DNA from: Paulinella micropora
Lineage: Eukaryota; Cercozoa; Imbricatea; Euglyphida; Paulinellidae
NCBI GenBank assembly: GCA_019918135.1
Contig: WBZZ01006559.1
Location: 33,225-97,224 of the forward strand
Direction: 5' to 3'
DNA: 64,000 bases
Position numbers and translations under genes: made by a program. The notes under the pieces were generated by a model. That model made no database searches and had not been told where the DNA came from. It saw nothing but the letters and a program-made list of their open reading frames with translations. How positions within the stretch are numbered: the stretch's first letter is position 1; each line of letters begins with the position of its first letter. Positions 10,405 through 19,160 of this stretch are shown one piece after another.

Positions 10405-11187
10405 CGCATATTCCCTATACGCCATTGCTCCATAAATTTTACGACTCATGTGGCTTGTCATTGGACGTTTAAATAAATCTGTCATTCGCTTTGAAACTCT
10501 CGCATTGAATTTGTTTGTTAAATCTTCGTTTGATTTTGCTTTGTCGGTTTCGTTTAATCCATCGCGGACGGCCTGCCAAGCGGTTTTCATGTCGTCATAT
10601 GAAATGTGGATTAATGGCACTTCAATGTCTTTTATGTGCCCCTTTTTGTCTTTGGCTACTTTATCAATAATATGTAATGAGGTTGTTTTGCTTCCTGCGG
10701 TAAATCTGTAATTCTCAATACTTCTATTAATCGCCTGCCTGTGGCTAATTGTAAAAGAATAATCATATCAACCAATTTGTTGCTTTCGTTCAATGTGTCC
10801 ATTACACTTATAACCAATTCGGGTTCAAAGTCCTTTATGTTCTTCAAATTAGCATTTCGCTTTTTGATTTGTGTTGTCGCTTTCTTTGTTCTTTCTTCTT
10901 CGGTTAGTGATAAGGCTTTATAATTTGTTTTTCTTCTTTTTCGTGGTGTGCCTTGAAAGCCTTGCGCAATTTAGTTAAATAAGCGTCTTTTGTATTAACA
11001 TTTTCAATATGTTCAATTGTTCCCATTGTCCATGTTAAGTTCTTTTTTAAGTTCTTTGTGTTGTTGCCGTGTTGGACAATCAAATTAACTAATTGGACAA
11101 TTAACGCGTTGCTTTTGCTTTTGGTTAGCGGTTGCAATTTGGTTATAAGGTCGGGTTGGTCTTTATAGTCAATTTTTTGAAGTCCAT
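9966..11187 (-). pseudogene. Protelomerase-like tyrosine recombinase, broken
   Basis: Tyrosine-recombinase catalytic landmarks are visible in order: ATGRRLIEVL (first Arg), SHMSRKIYGAMAY (His-x-x-Arg box), LGHVEDSEASRYY (LGH box and nucleophile Tyr region). The combination TGRR, (A/S)RKIYGxxAY and LGH...YYxxV fits telomere resolvases (TelK/TelN/TelA-like protelomerases) better than ordinary phage integrases as I know the families. Protelomerases cut replicated palindromic telomeres and reseal them as hairpins. The tail carries a basic VVRRSERIKNKAKK segment. It is a fossil with several breaks (about four). It adjoins the replication module. Confidence 0.6.
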
Positions 11188-11325
11188 GGCTGTGTTTTGT
11201 TTTGCTTGTATATTATACGGATATATATTAAATGCTTAAAGAATATAAATGGCTATATATTATATGGCTATATATTAAATTGCTATATATTAAATGCTTA
11301 AATAATAATTCAAAAAAATAAATAA

Positions 11326-11973
11326 TTAGCTGGCGGTGTTGGTTAAATGGCGGTTTGTTGCTGTTTTTTCTGTTGGTATCGTTCTCGTCGTCGTTCCTTT
11401 ATTTTGTCTGTTGGTTTCGTAGTATTCTTTCTTTCGCTGTTGAATTGCTTCTTTATTGGTTTCGCGGTATTTCTTCTTTTGTTGGTTAATTGCTTCTTTA
11501 TTGGCTTCATAATATTCTTGTTTATGTTGTCTTATTGCTTCTTTATTGGCTTTGCGGTATTTCTTCTTTTGTTGGTTCATTGCTTCTTTATTGGCTTCAT
11601 AATATTCTTTTATTTTGTCTTTGTTTTGCTCTCTGTATTCGCTCTTTGTTCTACCTGTTATTATCTTATTACAACAATTAGCAGTATCGCGGATTGCTTC
11701 GCCTTCGTGGCGGGCTAATTGTTCATTATTCTCACACGGGCACTCTTTCAAAAGTTCTGTATAAGCATCGCCCGCCTGTAAGATTTCAAAAGAAGATATA
11801 TAATGACATTTTCCATTTGTCCATCGTTTGAAATGGTCTTTATGATAGTAAAGACGTTTGCTCAGTTGTTGTGTAGTTGCTCCAATATAAACTTTATCAG
11901 TGTGCGGTGATCGGATTATATACAATCTGGCCTTGCTGTAATCAACGGGGGCTTTTGGCTTTCGTGTTGCCAT
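11326..11973 (-). CDS. GIY-YIG endonuclease with tandem Lys/Glu repeats
   Basis: A 215-residue protein. The GIY-YIG domain is at residues 14-105 (RLYIIRSPHTDKVYIGATT, conserved Arg in SKRLYYHK, HEGEAIRDT). Residues 115-190 are tandem units of about 15 residues of the type EYYEANKEAINQQKKK, and the DNA repeats visibly. The last 25 residues are Thr-rich and of low complexity, so the C-terminus may have drifted. The N-terminal MATRKPKAPVDYSKA is lysine-rich. It belongs to the same passenger-nuclease group as its neighbour at 12,095. The frame is whole. Confidence 0.75.
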   Translation of the reverse strand: MATRKPKAPVDYSKARLYIIRSPHTDKVYIGATTQQLSKRLYYHKDHFKRWTNGKCHYISSFEILQAGDAYTELLKECPCENNEQLARHEGEAIRDTANCCNKIITGRTKSEYREQNKDKIKEYYEANKEAMNQQKKKYRKANKEAIRQHKQEYYEANKEAINQQKKKYRETNKEAIQQRKKEYYETNRQNKGTTTRTIPTEKTATNRHLTNTAS

Positions 11974-12094
11974 TCTGTATTATTCTATAATATTCTATTG
12001 TTTAACATATTATAATTTAAGGACGGCGTCGCATACGGGGCATTTTGACATATTATAATTCTATAATATATTCTTTTAAGCAAGTCATTCGTAA

Positions 12095-12450
12095 TTATTG
12101 TGTTTGGTGTTGCATTGCTTTTGTGTTTTCTTTTTTATTACAACAATTGGCAGTATCGCGGATTGCTTCATTTTTCAATTTCGTTAATTGCTCGTTGTTA
12201 ATACAAGGATATTCCTTGAGTAATTCAATATACGCATTGCCTGCCTCCAAGATTTCAAAAGAAGCGTGATAATTAGGTATGATTTCACATCTGTATTTTC
12301 TAAAGTTATTTCTGTGTTGTGTCATTCGTTGGGCTAATGTTTGTGTGGTTGCTCCAATATAGTTTTTTTTCTGTATGTGGTGATCGGATTGTATAAAGTT
12401 TCCCTTTATTGTAATCAATCGTGATTGCCTCTGGCTTTCTGGTTGTCATA
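12095..12450 (-). pseudogene. GIY-YIG endonuclease remnant
   Basis: The second half of a GIY-YIG domain is clear (NYIGATTQTLAQRMTQHR, IELLKEYPC, IRDTANCCNK) and resembles the neighbour at 11,326-11,973. The N-terminal signature is degraded and the C-terminal linker is short. Broken, one or two breaks. Confidence 0.6.
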
Positions 12451-12490
12451 TTGATATATGTTGTTATATATTGTTGCGCTTAATATATAA

Positions 12491-12721
12491 TTAAGGGTCT
12501 TCAATATCAAAAGCACTTAAACATTTTTTAGAGCAAAATATCGCGGTCTCATACATTAGCCCTGTATCACATATATGATAAATCGGTTCGTCAATGAAGA
12601 AGGCAAACGATAGCCCGCAACAATCGCACAAATTGCAGTTATGATACACAATATCCCCGTATATAAAACTCTCTATGTAATTCCGTAGTTCAGTCGGCAG
12701 TTTGGCGACAATGTCAGCCAT
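12491..12721 (-). CDS. Small Cys-rich protein with F-box-like start
   Basis: A 76-residue protein. Residues 5-20 (VAKLPTELRNYIESFI) resemble the first helices of an F-box (LPxEL...I). They are followed by CNLCDCCG and a second Cys pair (FCSKKC), enough for one zinc site. Similar short F-box-like proteins with zinc-binding ends occur in giant viruses. A diverged relative lies just right at about 13,010-13,187. Function unknown; recruiting a host ubiquitin ligase is only a guess. Confidence 0.5.
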   Translation of the reverse strand: MADIVAKLPTELRNYIESFIYGDIVYHNCNLCDCCGLSFAFFIDEPIYHICDTGLMYETAIFCSKKCLSAFDIEDP

Positions 12722-12870
12722 TTATCACGGCGGGGTATGTGTTATTATCGTTCGGCGGTTAATTGTATTCTTTTTTTCTTTTTTTTTTGAAAGAGAGAAA
12801 GAAAATATATAATATCTATGTGAAACAAAAAGGAATCAACAAAACATAAAAAAGAAACCAAAAAAGGGAG

Positions 12871-13000
12871 GGCAAAAAATGGTGCCATGTCCCCAAATCC
12901 TGCCCAAAAAAAATTATAAAATTTATATAAAAAATGGAATTCAATTGGAAATTAAAAAAAAACAGGCAAAAAATGGTGCCATGTCCCCAAATCCTGCCCA
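12871..13000. repeat. 36-base direct repeat pair
   Basis: The 36 bases starting GGCAAAAAATGGTGCCATGT occur at 12,871-12,906 and 12,965-13,000, separated by 58 AT-rich bases. Each copy contains the small palindrome TGGTGCCA. The exact match implies recent duplication or function. The pair lies between the two F-box-like coding pieces. Confidence 0.75.
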
Positions 13001-13009
13001 CCACTTTTA

Positions 13010-13187
13010 AGCCTTATTAACATAAAATAAGCCTTCGTATTAATCATAAAAAGATATGTATCTACAAAAGCAAGAGACATCCCGCAATTAACACATAGGT
13101 CTGCGGTGCTATAAACGATATCACCAAAAACAAAGTCTTTAATGTGTCCTGTAGTTCAGTCGGCAGTCTGGCGACAATATCGGTCAT
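13010..13187 (-). pseudogene. Remnant related to the F-box-like Cys-rich gene
   Basis: It opens with MTDIVARLPTELQ, close to MADIVAKLPTELR of the gene at 12,491-12,721, and later residues also match in part. This is a tandem duplicate that is now broken, about one break. The 36-base repeats lie between the two relatives. Confidence 0.5.
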
Positions 13188-13215
13188 TTATAATATACGT
13201 ACTTAAATAAAGGCA

Positions 13216-13365
13216 ATGACACCCGGATTAAAGCAGGCGGAGGTTGCTTTTATCAAGTGGCTGAGACAACAGCCCGCGGGGGTTGATATAGTTGTATCAC
13301 CCGCACATGTTGAAGTAGCCGAGCGGGTCGCCAAGTTAATCAAAGCGGGCGTCGTCGTTATCTAA
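13216..13365 (+). CDS. 49-residue ORF across the left arm boundary
   Basis: ATG at 13,216, stop at 13,363-13,365. The protein (MTPGLKQAEVAFIKWLRQQ..., then VEVAERVAKLIKAG) looks like two amphipathic helices joined by a short strand, with no known family. Its last third lies inside the inverted repeat, so the right arm contains only that third. The left context is therefore likely the original one. Confidence 0.35.
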   Translation: MTPGLKQAEVAFIKWLRQQPAGVDIVVSPAHVEVAERVAKLIKAGVVVI

Positions 13366-13520
13366 AGCGGGGGTGGTTGCTTAATTATTCTTTTTTTTCA
13401 AGCGGTTTTAAGCCTTTGTATTAAACGTCTATAGTTTAAATCAATACGAAGAAGGATAAATGGTTATATCCTTCATTACATGCAGTGTTAGCCTTCGCGT
13501 CCAGGCCTTTTTTCATCCAT

Positions 13521-13867
13521 GTCCATAGTTTAAAAGCAACTATGGACGCAAAAAAATCAATACGAGAGGCCGTTTGGCTGTTTAAGCGGTATGAGCAATC
13601 GTTTTTGTCCGCGTCCATAGTTCCCATAGTTTGGGGGGGGGGGGCTAAGACTTCCATATAAAAAATTTATAATTTTTTTTTGTTGAAATAGCAAGGTAAT
13701 GAGATGTTAAATTTTTTAAAAAAATTAGATTTTTTTATTGCATATTTTTTTAAACTATGGACACTATGGACACTATGGACATTTATATTTTTATTATTAA
13801 TAGAGAGAGAAATATATATTAATATTGCTTACTATTGATTAAAATAATAATAAAAAATGTCCATAGT
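13521..13867. repeat. Iteron-like GTCCATAGT repeats in a noncoding AT-rich stretch
   Basis: GTCCATAGT or its complement ACTATGGAC occurs at 13,521, 13,539, 13,613, three times in tandem at 13,754-13,780, and at 13,859. The first pair forms a perfect 10-base-arm hairpin (13,521-13,547). A 12-base G run is at 13,634-13,645. There is no convincing gene from 13,366 to 13,950. Repeats of this kind next to a replication gene suggest an origin or telomere-processing region. The whole set is mirrored in the right arm (about 22,215-22,560). Confidence 0.65.
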
Positions 13868-13870
13868 TGC

Positions 13871-13894
13871 GTCCATGGTTTATAAACCCTGGAC
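13871..13894. other. 24-base TTATAA-centred palindrome, left arm
   Basis: GTCCATGGTTTA and TAAACCCTGGAC are complementary at 11 of 12 positions with no spacer. It lies directly after the repeat array and 57 bases from the end of the replication gene. A spacerless palindrome beside a protelomerase-like gene is a candidate telomere-resolution or origin site. Mirror copy at 22,188-22,211. Confidence 0.5.
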
Positions 13895-13950
13895 GGACAT
13901 TATAAAAAAGTTAGCAATATCTAAAACACCGCTCTCTCTCGCTCGCTATT

Positions 13951-16922
13951 TTAATCACTCGCCTCGGTGTCGTCTTCGGCATCAAACGGCCATTCGCTAT
14001 CATTGTATAATCGGCGCAACATATCACTGCATTCGGCTAATGGAGGTATTTTACCGCATCTTGTGCGGAGCCCAAAATCATCAGTAAGTCGCCGGGTCTC
14101 AATATCGCCCACAACTTTCTTCATCTCAATCCAAAATTTAACATTCTTTGTATGTGAGTCACCCGCCGTTATTACATCCAGCCACCACTTTCTAAACTTC
14201 GGCATTGATTGAATTTTTTGATTACGCAAGCCGTCTGTGTTTATGGTCGTGCGGTCGTTGAAGTTAGACAAATCATATTTCAACAGCGTCCGCGCCAATT
14301 GCCGTTTATCAACGCCCACGATACCATTTATAACTTGCTTTCTGTCTTCGTCCGCCATATCAAGCAAACTCGGGCACACATCCAACACTAAAAACCTTTG
14401 TTCTGTTTGTCCCGCTGGAATACACCAATCTTCATTAGACGCTATGAATATATTGGACGAATTATTAACCCTTATAGCCGGCGCAAATTTCTCATTAATT
14501 GTTAAATCTTTCTCTGTTATAATATTTTTCAATACACCAGACGCTTCTTTATCACCGCCCCACGCCAATTCATCTAAAAATGTTATGAGTTTGCCTTTGA
14601 GTTGTGCGTTAAAAGTCCCTAACACCTCGCTCGCGTTCGTCGGGTGAAAATAATACTCACGGCCTATTATATCGGCTATTAATTCAATAATAATCCCCTT
14701 GCCGGTTCTTTCACACGAGCGCAACACTAATGAAATATTTAATTTATGATTCGGCCGTTGGTAGATACTCGCAAATATTCCCATATTCTTGTCGTATAAA
14801 GCCCTTTTACCTCGGCACCATCGCTTATATATGTGTTTGGAAAACGGCTCGACCATTTGTTCTTCAAACGTAAACGGCTCGGCTTTGCGGGCTTCTTCGT
14901 AAGATATTCCAAAGCCATGAAACAAATTATAAGCGCCATCGCCGTGCGGGCTAACACCCGCTTCAACTGCTTTGAAATACTTTAGCGGGTTAAATATAAT
15001 TAACGTCGTTCCTATTTCTTGAATGAAGCCATATGTCAAATGGTGATATAACCAAAGGACAGCCACTGGCTCCTTTTACACAGGGCACATAAACATAATT
15101 CTTCTTTTGTTCGTTCTTGAAAGAGTCTAATGTTTTCATAGTCATAACCTTTTTCCAGTCGTTGTCAATGTCATCATTCTCTTGTAATACAATTGATTTG
15201 GAAAAAGCACCATACCAATTATTTTCATCAATAAACGAAACACACAGGGCTTTAATGTCATTCACGTCATCTTCGTTCTCGGCATACTCGCCCGCCCGTC
15301 TCAGGTGTTGTATGTTATGGAAATATTAACGGGTTTCATATATTGAAAAAGCGCATCATCAAAGCCTTCGGCCATCGGCTTAAAGACTAATTTGATATTA
15401 ATACCTAAAGCATCGGCCACTGCTTTCTCACACCCGCTCAGATTTAACTGAGATTAACCTTAATGTTATGTGGTATCATAAGCCCATCAAAGCATAATAC
15501 ACAATCTTTCGGTCGGCCAATTGTATCGTAGATAACCATTAATATTTTGTTTTCATAGTCGCACATCAAAGCATGGACAAGGCTTGCTTTGTGATTGTAG
15601 TTTTTACCCGCCTTAACCCTCATGGACTTTCTGCTTTCATACAGCCCCACGTATTCGGGCATTTCCGCGAGAGTTGTGTGTATAATGGCCATCTCGTCCT
15701 TGAAACTCGTTATAAATTCCTTAATTGACGCATTCAACTCAGGACTATTAACAACCTTATTAAAATCATTACGCCCGCCGTTAGTAAGACTAAGAAAGCA
15801 TTTTTTAATAGTCTCTTTATCCAGCCCAGATCGCTTAATGATATCATCGCGTTGGTTAATATAAGCATTCAATACAGGTGTTGCTATGTTGTGTCTCGCA
15901 CAGATAAATGATAATATAACAGGGTGTGCATTAACCATATCAACATCAACATATAACCCGCGGGCTATCGTGTGCCGTATCTCTCGCGCAAGTCCTTGAA
16001 GACTCAGCCCCTTATCTGCAAAATATCTACCAAGGCAGTTTCTTTTGTTATATATACGTTAGCCTTCTTGGTTGTCGGGTTGTAAATTCCCGCATAACTT
16101 CGTGCTTGTTCAAGCGGGTCATATCTTTCATCAAAGCACTCAGGTCTAATTAAAGGCTTGAATATATCGGCGTTCTTAACAATATGAAGAAGTTTTGGAA
16201 AATCACATTTCTCAATAAGTTCAATCGTTTTGTTGTCAGTAAGTTTTCTGTTATATTCCACATGTCTCTTGCTATTGTTGGCTTGTGCTTCTTGTTGTGC
16301 TTTATACAGCACGCCGTTTGTAAATCGTTCTTTCTTATACTTAGCCCACAGCCACGCCCGCTGTTTCTTCTTGATAGCGTAAGTGATAGCATTCGTGGTC
16401 ATATAATCAGGCACTTTAAGTGAATAAGATAAAGGATTTTCAACAGGCTCGTTCTTAGCCAAAAGCCTCGCATACTCAGCCTCTTGTGCATCGTAAATTT
16501 CGCCATTGGTAAAAGAAGCACTTTTGAATTTACCCGCCCGCCATGTCTCTTGTCGTTTCTTCAATTCGTCGGTAGTTGCTTCAATCAACATATAATCAGG
16601 CACTTTAAGCGGGTAAGATAAAAGGGTGTTCAATCGGCTGGGCCACAGGTTCAACCGGCTCGGCCACAGGTTCAATCGGCTCGGCCTTGTCCGCAGGTTT
16701 CAATTGTTTAATAGCATCTTCAATCAAACAACTCATGGCTTCGGCGTCTTCAATCGCTTGCTTCTTGATTTTGTCGGCGGTGCTCATTTCTTCAACACTC
16801 TTAACCCTATATTTATCGTTGCTCATATCCTTAACATATAATTCACTTAACCTTAACAGCCTTGAAGGCTCGGGCATGACAACTTTGACATTGTCGGCAC
16901 ATTGAATATCTGTTTTCAACAT
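13951..16922 (-). pseudogene. TV-Pol polymerase-SF3 helicase replication protein, left copy, broken
   Basis: The N-terminal region has two related segments built on LSY(P/S)LKVPDYM. The middle carries TV-Pol-type motifs: DVDMVNAHPVIL (motif A-like), RSGLDKETIKKCFLSLTNGG (O-helix-like) and CFDGLMIP (motif C-like). The C-terminal third is a superfamily 3 helicase: Walker A CERTGKG, Walker B LITFLDELAWGG and motif C NIFIASNEDW. TV-Pol fused to an SF3 helicase is the replication protein of many PLVs and related transposons. About four breaks. The same breaks occur in the mirror copy, so decay came before duplication or gene conversion keeps the arms alike. Confidence 0.8.
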
Positions 16923-16993
16923 CGTGATATATTATAAGAAAAAAAAATAATTAAATATTTATTTTAGAAACATAATTTTGTATGTATTATATA

Positions 16994-17344
16994 ATGGACG
17001 AAAAAAAGAAAGCAGGACGCGGTCGGCCATTAGGCTCGGCCACAGCACCAACAACAAGGCCAGAGGGTCAAACAATCAAACACGAGACATACACGGAGTA
17101 TGTATACTACGTTCCGCGGGTTAATAGAGACGGGATAACCCGCTATCATCACACACGAAAAATCATTTATAACATACCACAGGCAGATATTGATAAGAAA
17201 ATGAAGAAGAAGGACAAAGAAGCCATCAAACAAATTGCAAAGAAAGAAATCATACCCGCATTGGTCAATAATTACACTCTTGACGAGTTCAACAAGATTA
17301 AGCCGTTATTGGAAAATAAAGGCATTTTGCAGTTTGTCAGTTAG
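16994..17344 (+). CDS. Small AT-hook DNA-binding protein, left copy
   Basis: A 116-residue protein from the methionine of MDEKKKAGRGRPLG (an in-frame methionine lies four residues upstream). GRGRP is an AT-hook core that binds the minor groove. The middle is Tyr-rich (EYVYYVPRV), and the C-terminal half is a Lys-rich helical region (KKKDKEAIKQIAKKE). It is divergent from the replication gene with about 70 bases of AT-rich DNA between, a likely shared promoter. Identical in the right arm. A replication accessory or regulator is plausible. Confidence 0.6.
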   Translation: MDEKKKAGRGRPLGSATAPTTRPEGQTIKHETYTEYVYYVPRVNRDGITRYHHTRKIIYNIPQADIDKKMKKKDKEAIKQIAKKEIIPALVNNYTLDEFNKIKPLLENKGILQFVS

Positions 17345-17383
17345 ATAAAAAATAATTTCGTTTTTTTTTCACTAGTTGCAGTT

Positions 17384-17704
17384 TTATCGGTTAGTCAAAG
17401 CATAATATAAGCCGTTGAGTGTCTCGCTGTAATATTCGTCGTCGTCCGTCTTTTTAATAAGCATTAACACCTCGCACATGTTTTCAAAATGTGGCAATTG
17501 TGGCATTCTCATTTCAATAAGTGGCATAACCATTAATTTGTCTCTAATCCGCACACCATTGTAGCCGTGAATAAGTTTAATGTCGCATTCAACGGCCTTG
17601 AAGTTCGCCCGCGTCCATTTCTTACGGGTTCCAGTGTATTCACAGATTAATTTAACCACGGCCTCGGGCAGGTTGCTTTCTCGCATAAGGAAATAATACG
17701 CCAT
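17384..17704 (-). CDS. 106-residue PLV protein, unknown, left (complete) copy
   Basis: It starts MAYYFLMRESNLPEAVVKLICEYTG, which resembles a short F-box-like helical pair (LPEAVVKLICEY). A mixed alpha/beta region and an acidic segment (KKTDDDEYYSET) follow. Convergent with the AT-hook gene. The inverted repeat ends inside it, so the right arm carries only its C-terminal half. The frame is whole here. No firm family. Confidence 0.5.
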   Translation of the reverse strand: MAYYFLMRESNLPEAVVKLICEYTGTRKKWTRANFKAVECDIKLIHGYNGVRIRDKLMVMPLIEMRMPQLPHFENMCEVLMLIKKTDDDEYYSETLNGLYYALTNR

Positions 17705-17906
17705 CAGATTCTTATATAAGAGGGTATCTCATATCCTTAACATATAATTCACATAACCTTAACGGGGCATGACAAAGAAAAAAATTAAATTTGTTCGCGG
17801 GTTGTGGTTTTAATTAGTCTGTTGTTGGTTAATGTTGGTTGCTGTTGTTCGCGGGTTGTGTGCTTGTTGTTGCTTGTTCGCGGGTTGTGTGCTGTTGGTT
17901 AATTAA
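17705..17906. other. Spacer with GTTCGCGGGTTGTG repeats
   Basis: No gene. GTTCGCGGGTTGTG occurs three times between 17,792 and 17,892 amid GTT-rich sequence. About 35 bases at 17,729 duplicate the start region of the replication gene (ATCCTTAACATATAATTCAC), a small dispersed copy. Confidence 0.5.
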
Positions 17907-17998
17907 TTATCCAATAAATCTATTGCCTTTTGCCATGTTATCGTTAGCCCATAATGGTTGTGTGTTTGTATAATGTAGCCGTTTAATTGTTTCTTCTA
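17907..17998 (-). pseudogene. HNH-nuclease tail remnant
   Basis: Minus-strand residues LHYTNTQPLWANDNMAKGN match the C-terminal end typical of viral HNH endonucleases (HYTNLQPLWAxDNxxKG). It lies next to, but opposite in strand to, the Cys-repeat part of an HNH-type gene. Fossil. Confidence 0.6.
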
Positions 17999-17999
17999 A

Positions 18000-18562
18000 A
18001 TTTGGACATGCAAGGAATGCGGTGGAAGCCAGATATGCGAACATAACAAACAAAAAAGCACATGCAAGGAATGCGGTGGAAGCCAGATATGCGAACATAA
18101 TAAACAAAAAAGCCAATGTAAGGAATGCGGTGGTGTTAGTATCTGCGAGCATAACAGACAAAAAAGCCAATGTAAGGAATGCGGTGGAAGCCAGATATGT
18201 GAACATGAAAGAGAAAAAAGCAAATGCAAGGAATGCGGTGGAAGTCAAATATGTGAACATAGCAGACGAAAAAGTGTATGTAAGGAATGCGGTGGAAGCC
18301 AGATATGCGAACATAACAGAGTAAAAAGCACATGTAAGGACTGCGGTGGTAGCGAGATATGTGAACATAACAGAGAAAAAAGCAAATGTAAGGAATGCGA
18401 CCCGCGTGGACATTTAGCAAACAGCGTAAGAAGTATAATAAGACAAGCACTCAAAGGCGACAAAAAAGAAAAATCAATATCTTATTTAGGTTGTAATATT
18501 GAAGACTTCAAAAAGCACAATTTAAAGAAGGTATGACGTGGGAAAATTACGGCACATGGCAC
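18000..18562 (+). pseudogene. HNH-type nuclease remnant with CxxC repeat array
   Basis: Seven repeats of about 17-18 residues of the type CKECGGSQICEHNRxKS (positions about 18,009-18,390) give CxxC and CxH pairs, each able to bind zinc. They are followed by an LGCNIEDFKKH segment and a WENYGTWHI motif characteristic of viral HNH/homing endonucleases. This is a fossil, broken, with about two breaks including the inverted-repeat junction. It occupies most of the spacer between the two large arms. Confidence 0.6.
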
Positions 18563-18700
18563 ATTATTGAAATGAGAATGCCACAATTGCCACATTTTGA
18601 AAACATGTGCGAGGTGTTAATGCTTATTAAAAAGACGGACGACGACGAATATTACAGCGAGACACTCAACGGCTTATATTATGCTTTGACTAACCGATAA
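18562..18700 (+). pseudogene. Partial right-arm copy of the 106-residue PLV gene
   Basis: Encodes the C-terminal half (EMRMPQLPHFENMCEVLML ... LYYALTNR) of the gene at 17,384-17,704. The inverted repeat starts here, directly abutting the HNH remnant. Confidence 0.75.
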
Positions 18701-18738
18701 AACTGCAACTAGTGAAAAAAAACGAAATTATTTTTTAT

Positions 18739-19089
18739 CTAACTGACAAACTGCAAAATGCCTTTATTTTCCAATAACGGCTTAATCTTGTTGAACTCGT
18801 CAAGAGTGTAATTATTGACCAATGCGGGTATGATTTCTTTCTTTGCAATTTGTTTGATGGCTTCTTTGTCCTTCTTCTTCATTTTCTTATCAATATCTGC
18901 CTGTGGTATGTTATAAATGATTTTTCGTGTGTGATGATAGCGGGTTATCCCGTCTCTATTAACCCGCGGAACGTAGTATACATACTCCGTGTATGTCTCG
19001 TGTTTGATTGTTTGACCCTCTGGCCTTGTTGTTGGTGCTGTGGCCGAGCCTAATGGCCGACCGCGTCCTGCTTTCTTTTTTTCGTCCAT
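18739..19089 (-). CDS. Small AT-hook DNA-binding protein, right copy
   Basis: Identical protein to the gene at 16,994-17,344: GRGRP AT-hook near residue 8, Tyr-rich centre, Lys-rich C-terminus. It is divergent from the right copy of the replication gene across the same AT-rich gap. Confidence 0.6.
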   Translation of the reverse strand: MDEKKKAGRGRPLGSATAPTTRPEGQTIKHETYTEYVYYVPRVNRDGITRYHHTRKIIYNIPQADIDKKMKKKDKEAIKQIAKKEIIPALVNNYTLDEFNKIKPLLENKGILQFVS

Positions 19090-19160
19090 TATATAATACA
19101 TACAAAATTATGTTTCTAAAATAAATATTTAATTATTTTTTTTTCTTATAATATATCACG

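Larger units (their letters stand above)
13327..17521 (+). repeat. Large inverted repeat, left arm (about 4.2 kb)
   Basis: Every gene boundary here has a mirror at a position that sums to about 36,083 with it. The paired arm is 18,562-22,757. Differences are few: poly-G length at 13,634, poly-T lengths, and scattered single-base changes. The outer edge is at GTCGCCAAG (13,327). The inner edge is within the gene at 17,384-17,704. Confidence 0.95.

Noticed and set aside
13436-13657. 73-residue ORF in the left arm and its mirror at 22,456-22,647
   Set aside because: It runs through the iteron-like repeats and a G run and differs in start between the arms; more likely noncoding.
17999-18413. Minus-strand ORF rich in Phe/Ala/Thr repeats
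   Set aside because: It is the antisense of the CxxC repeat array; only its last 30 or so codons, left of 17,999, look like real coding sequence (HNH tail).
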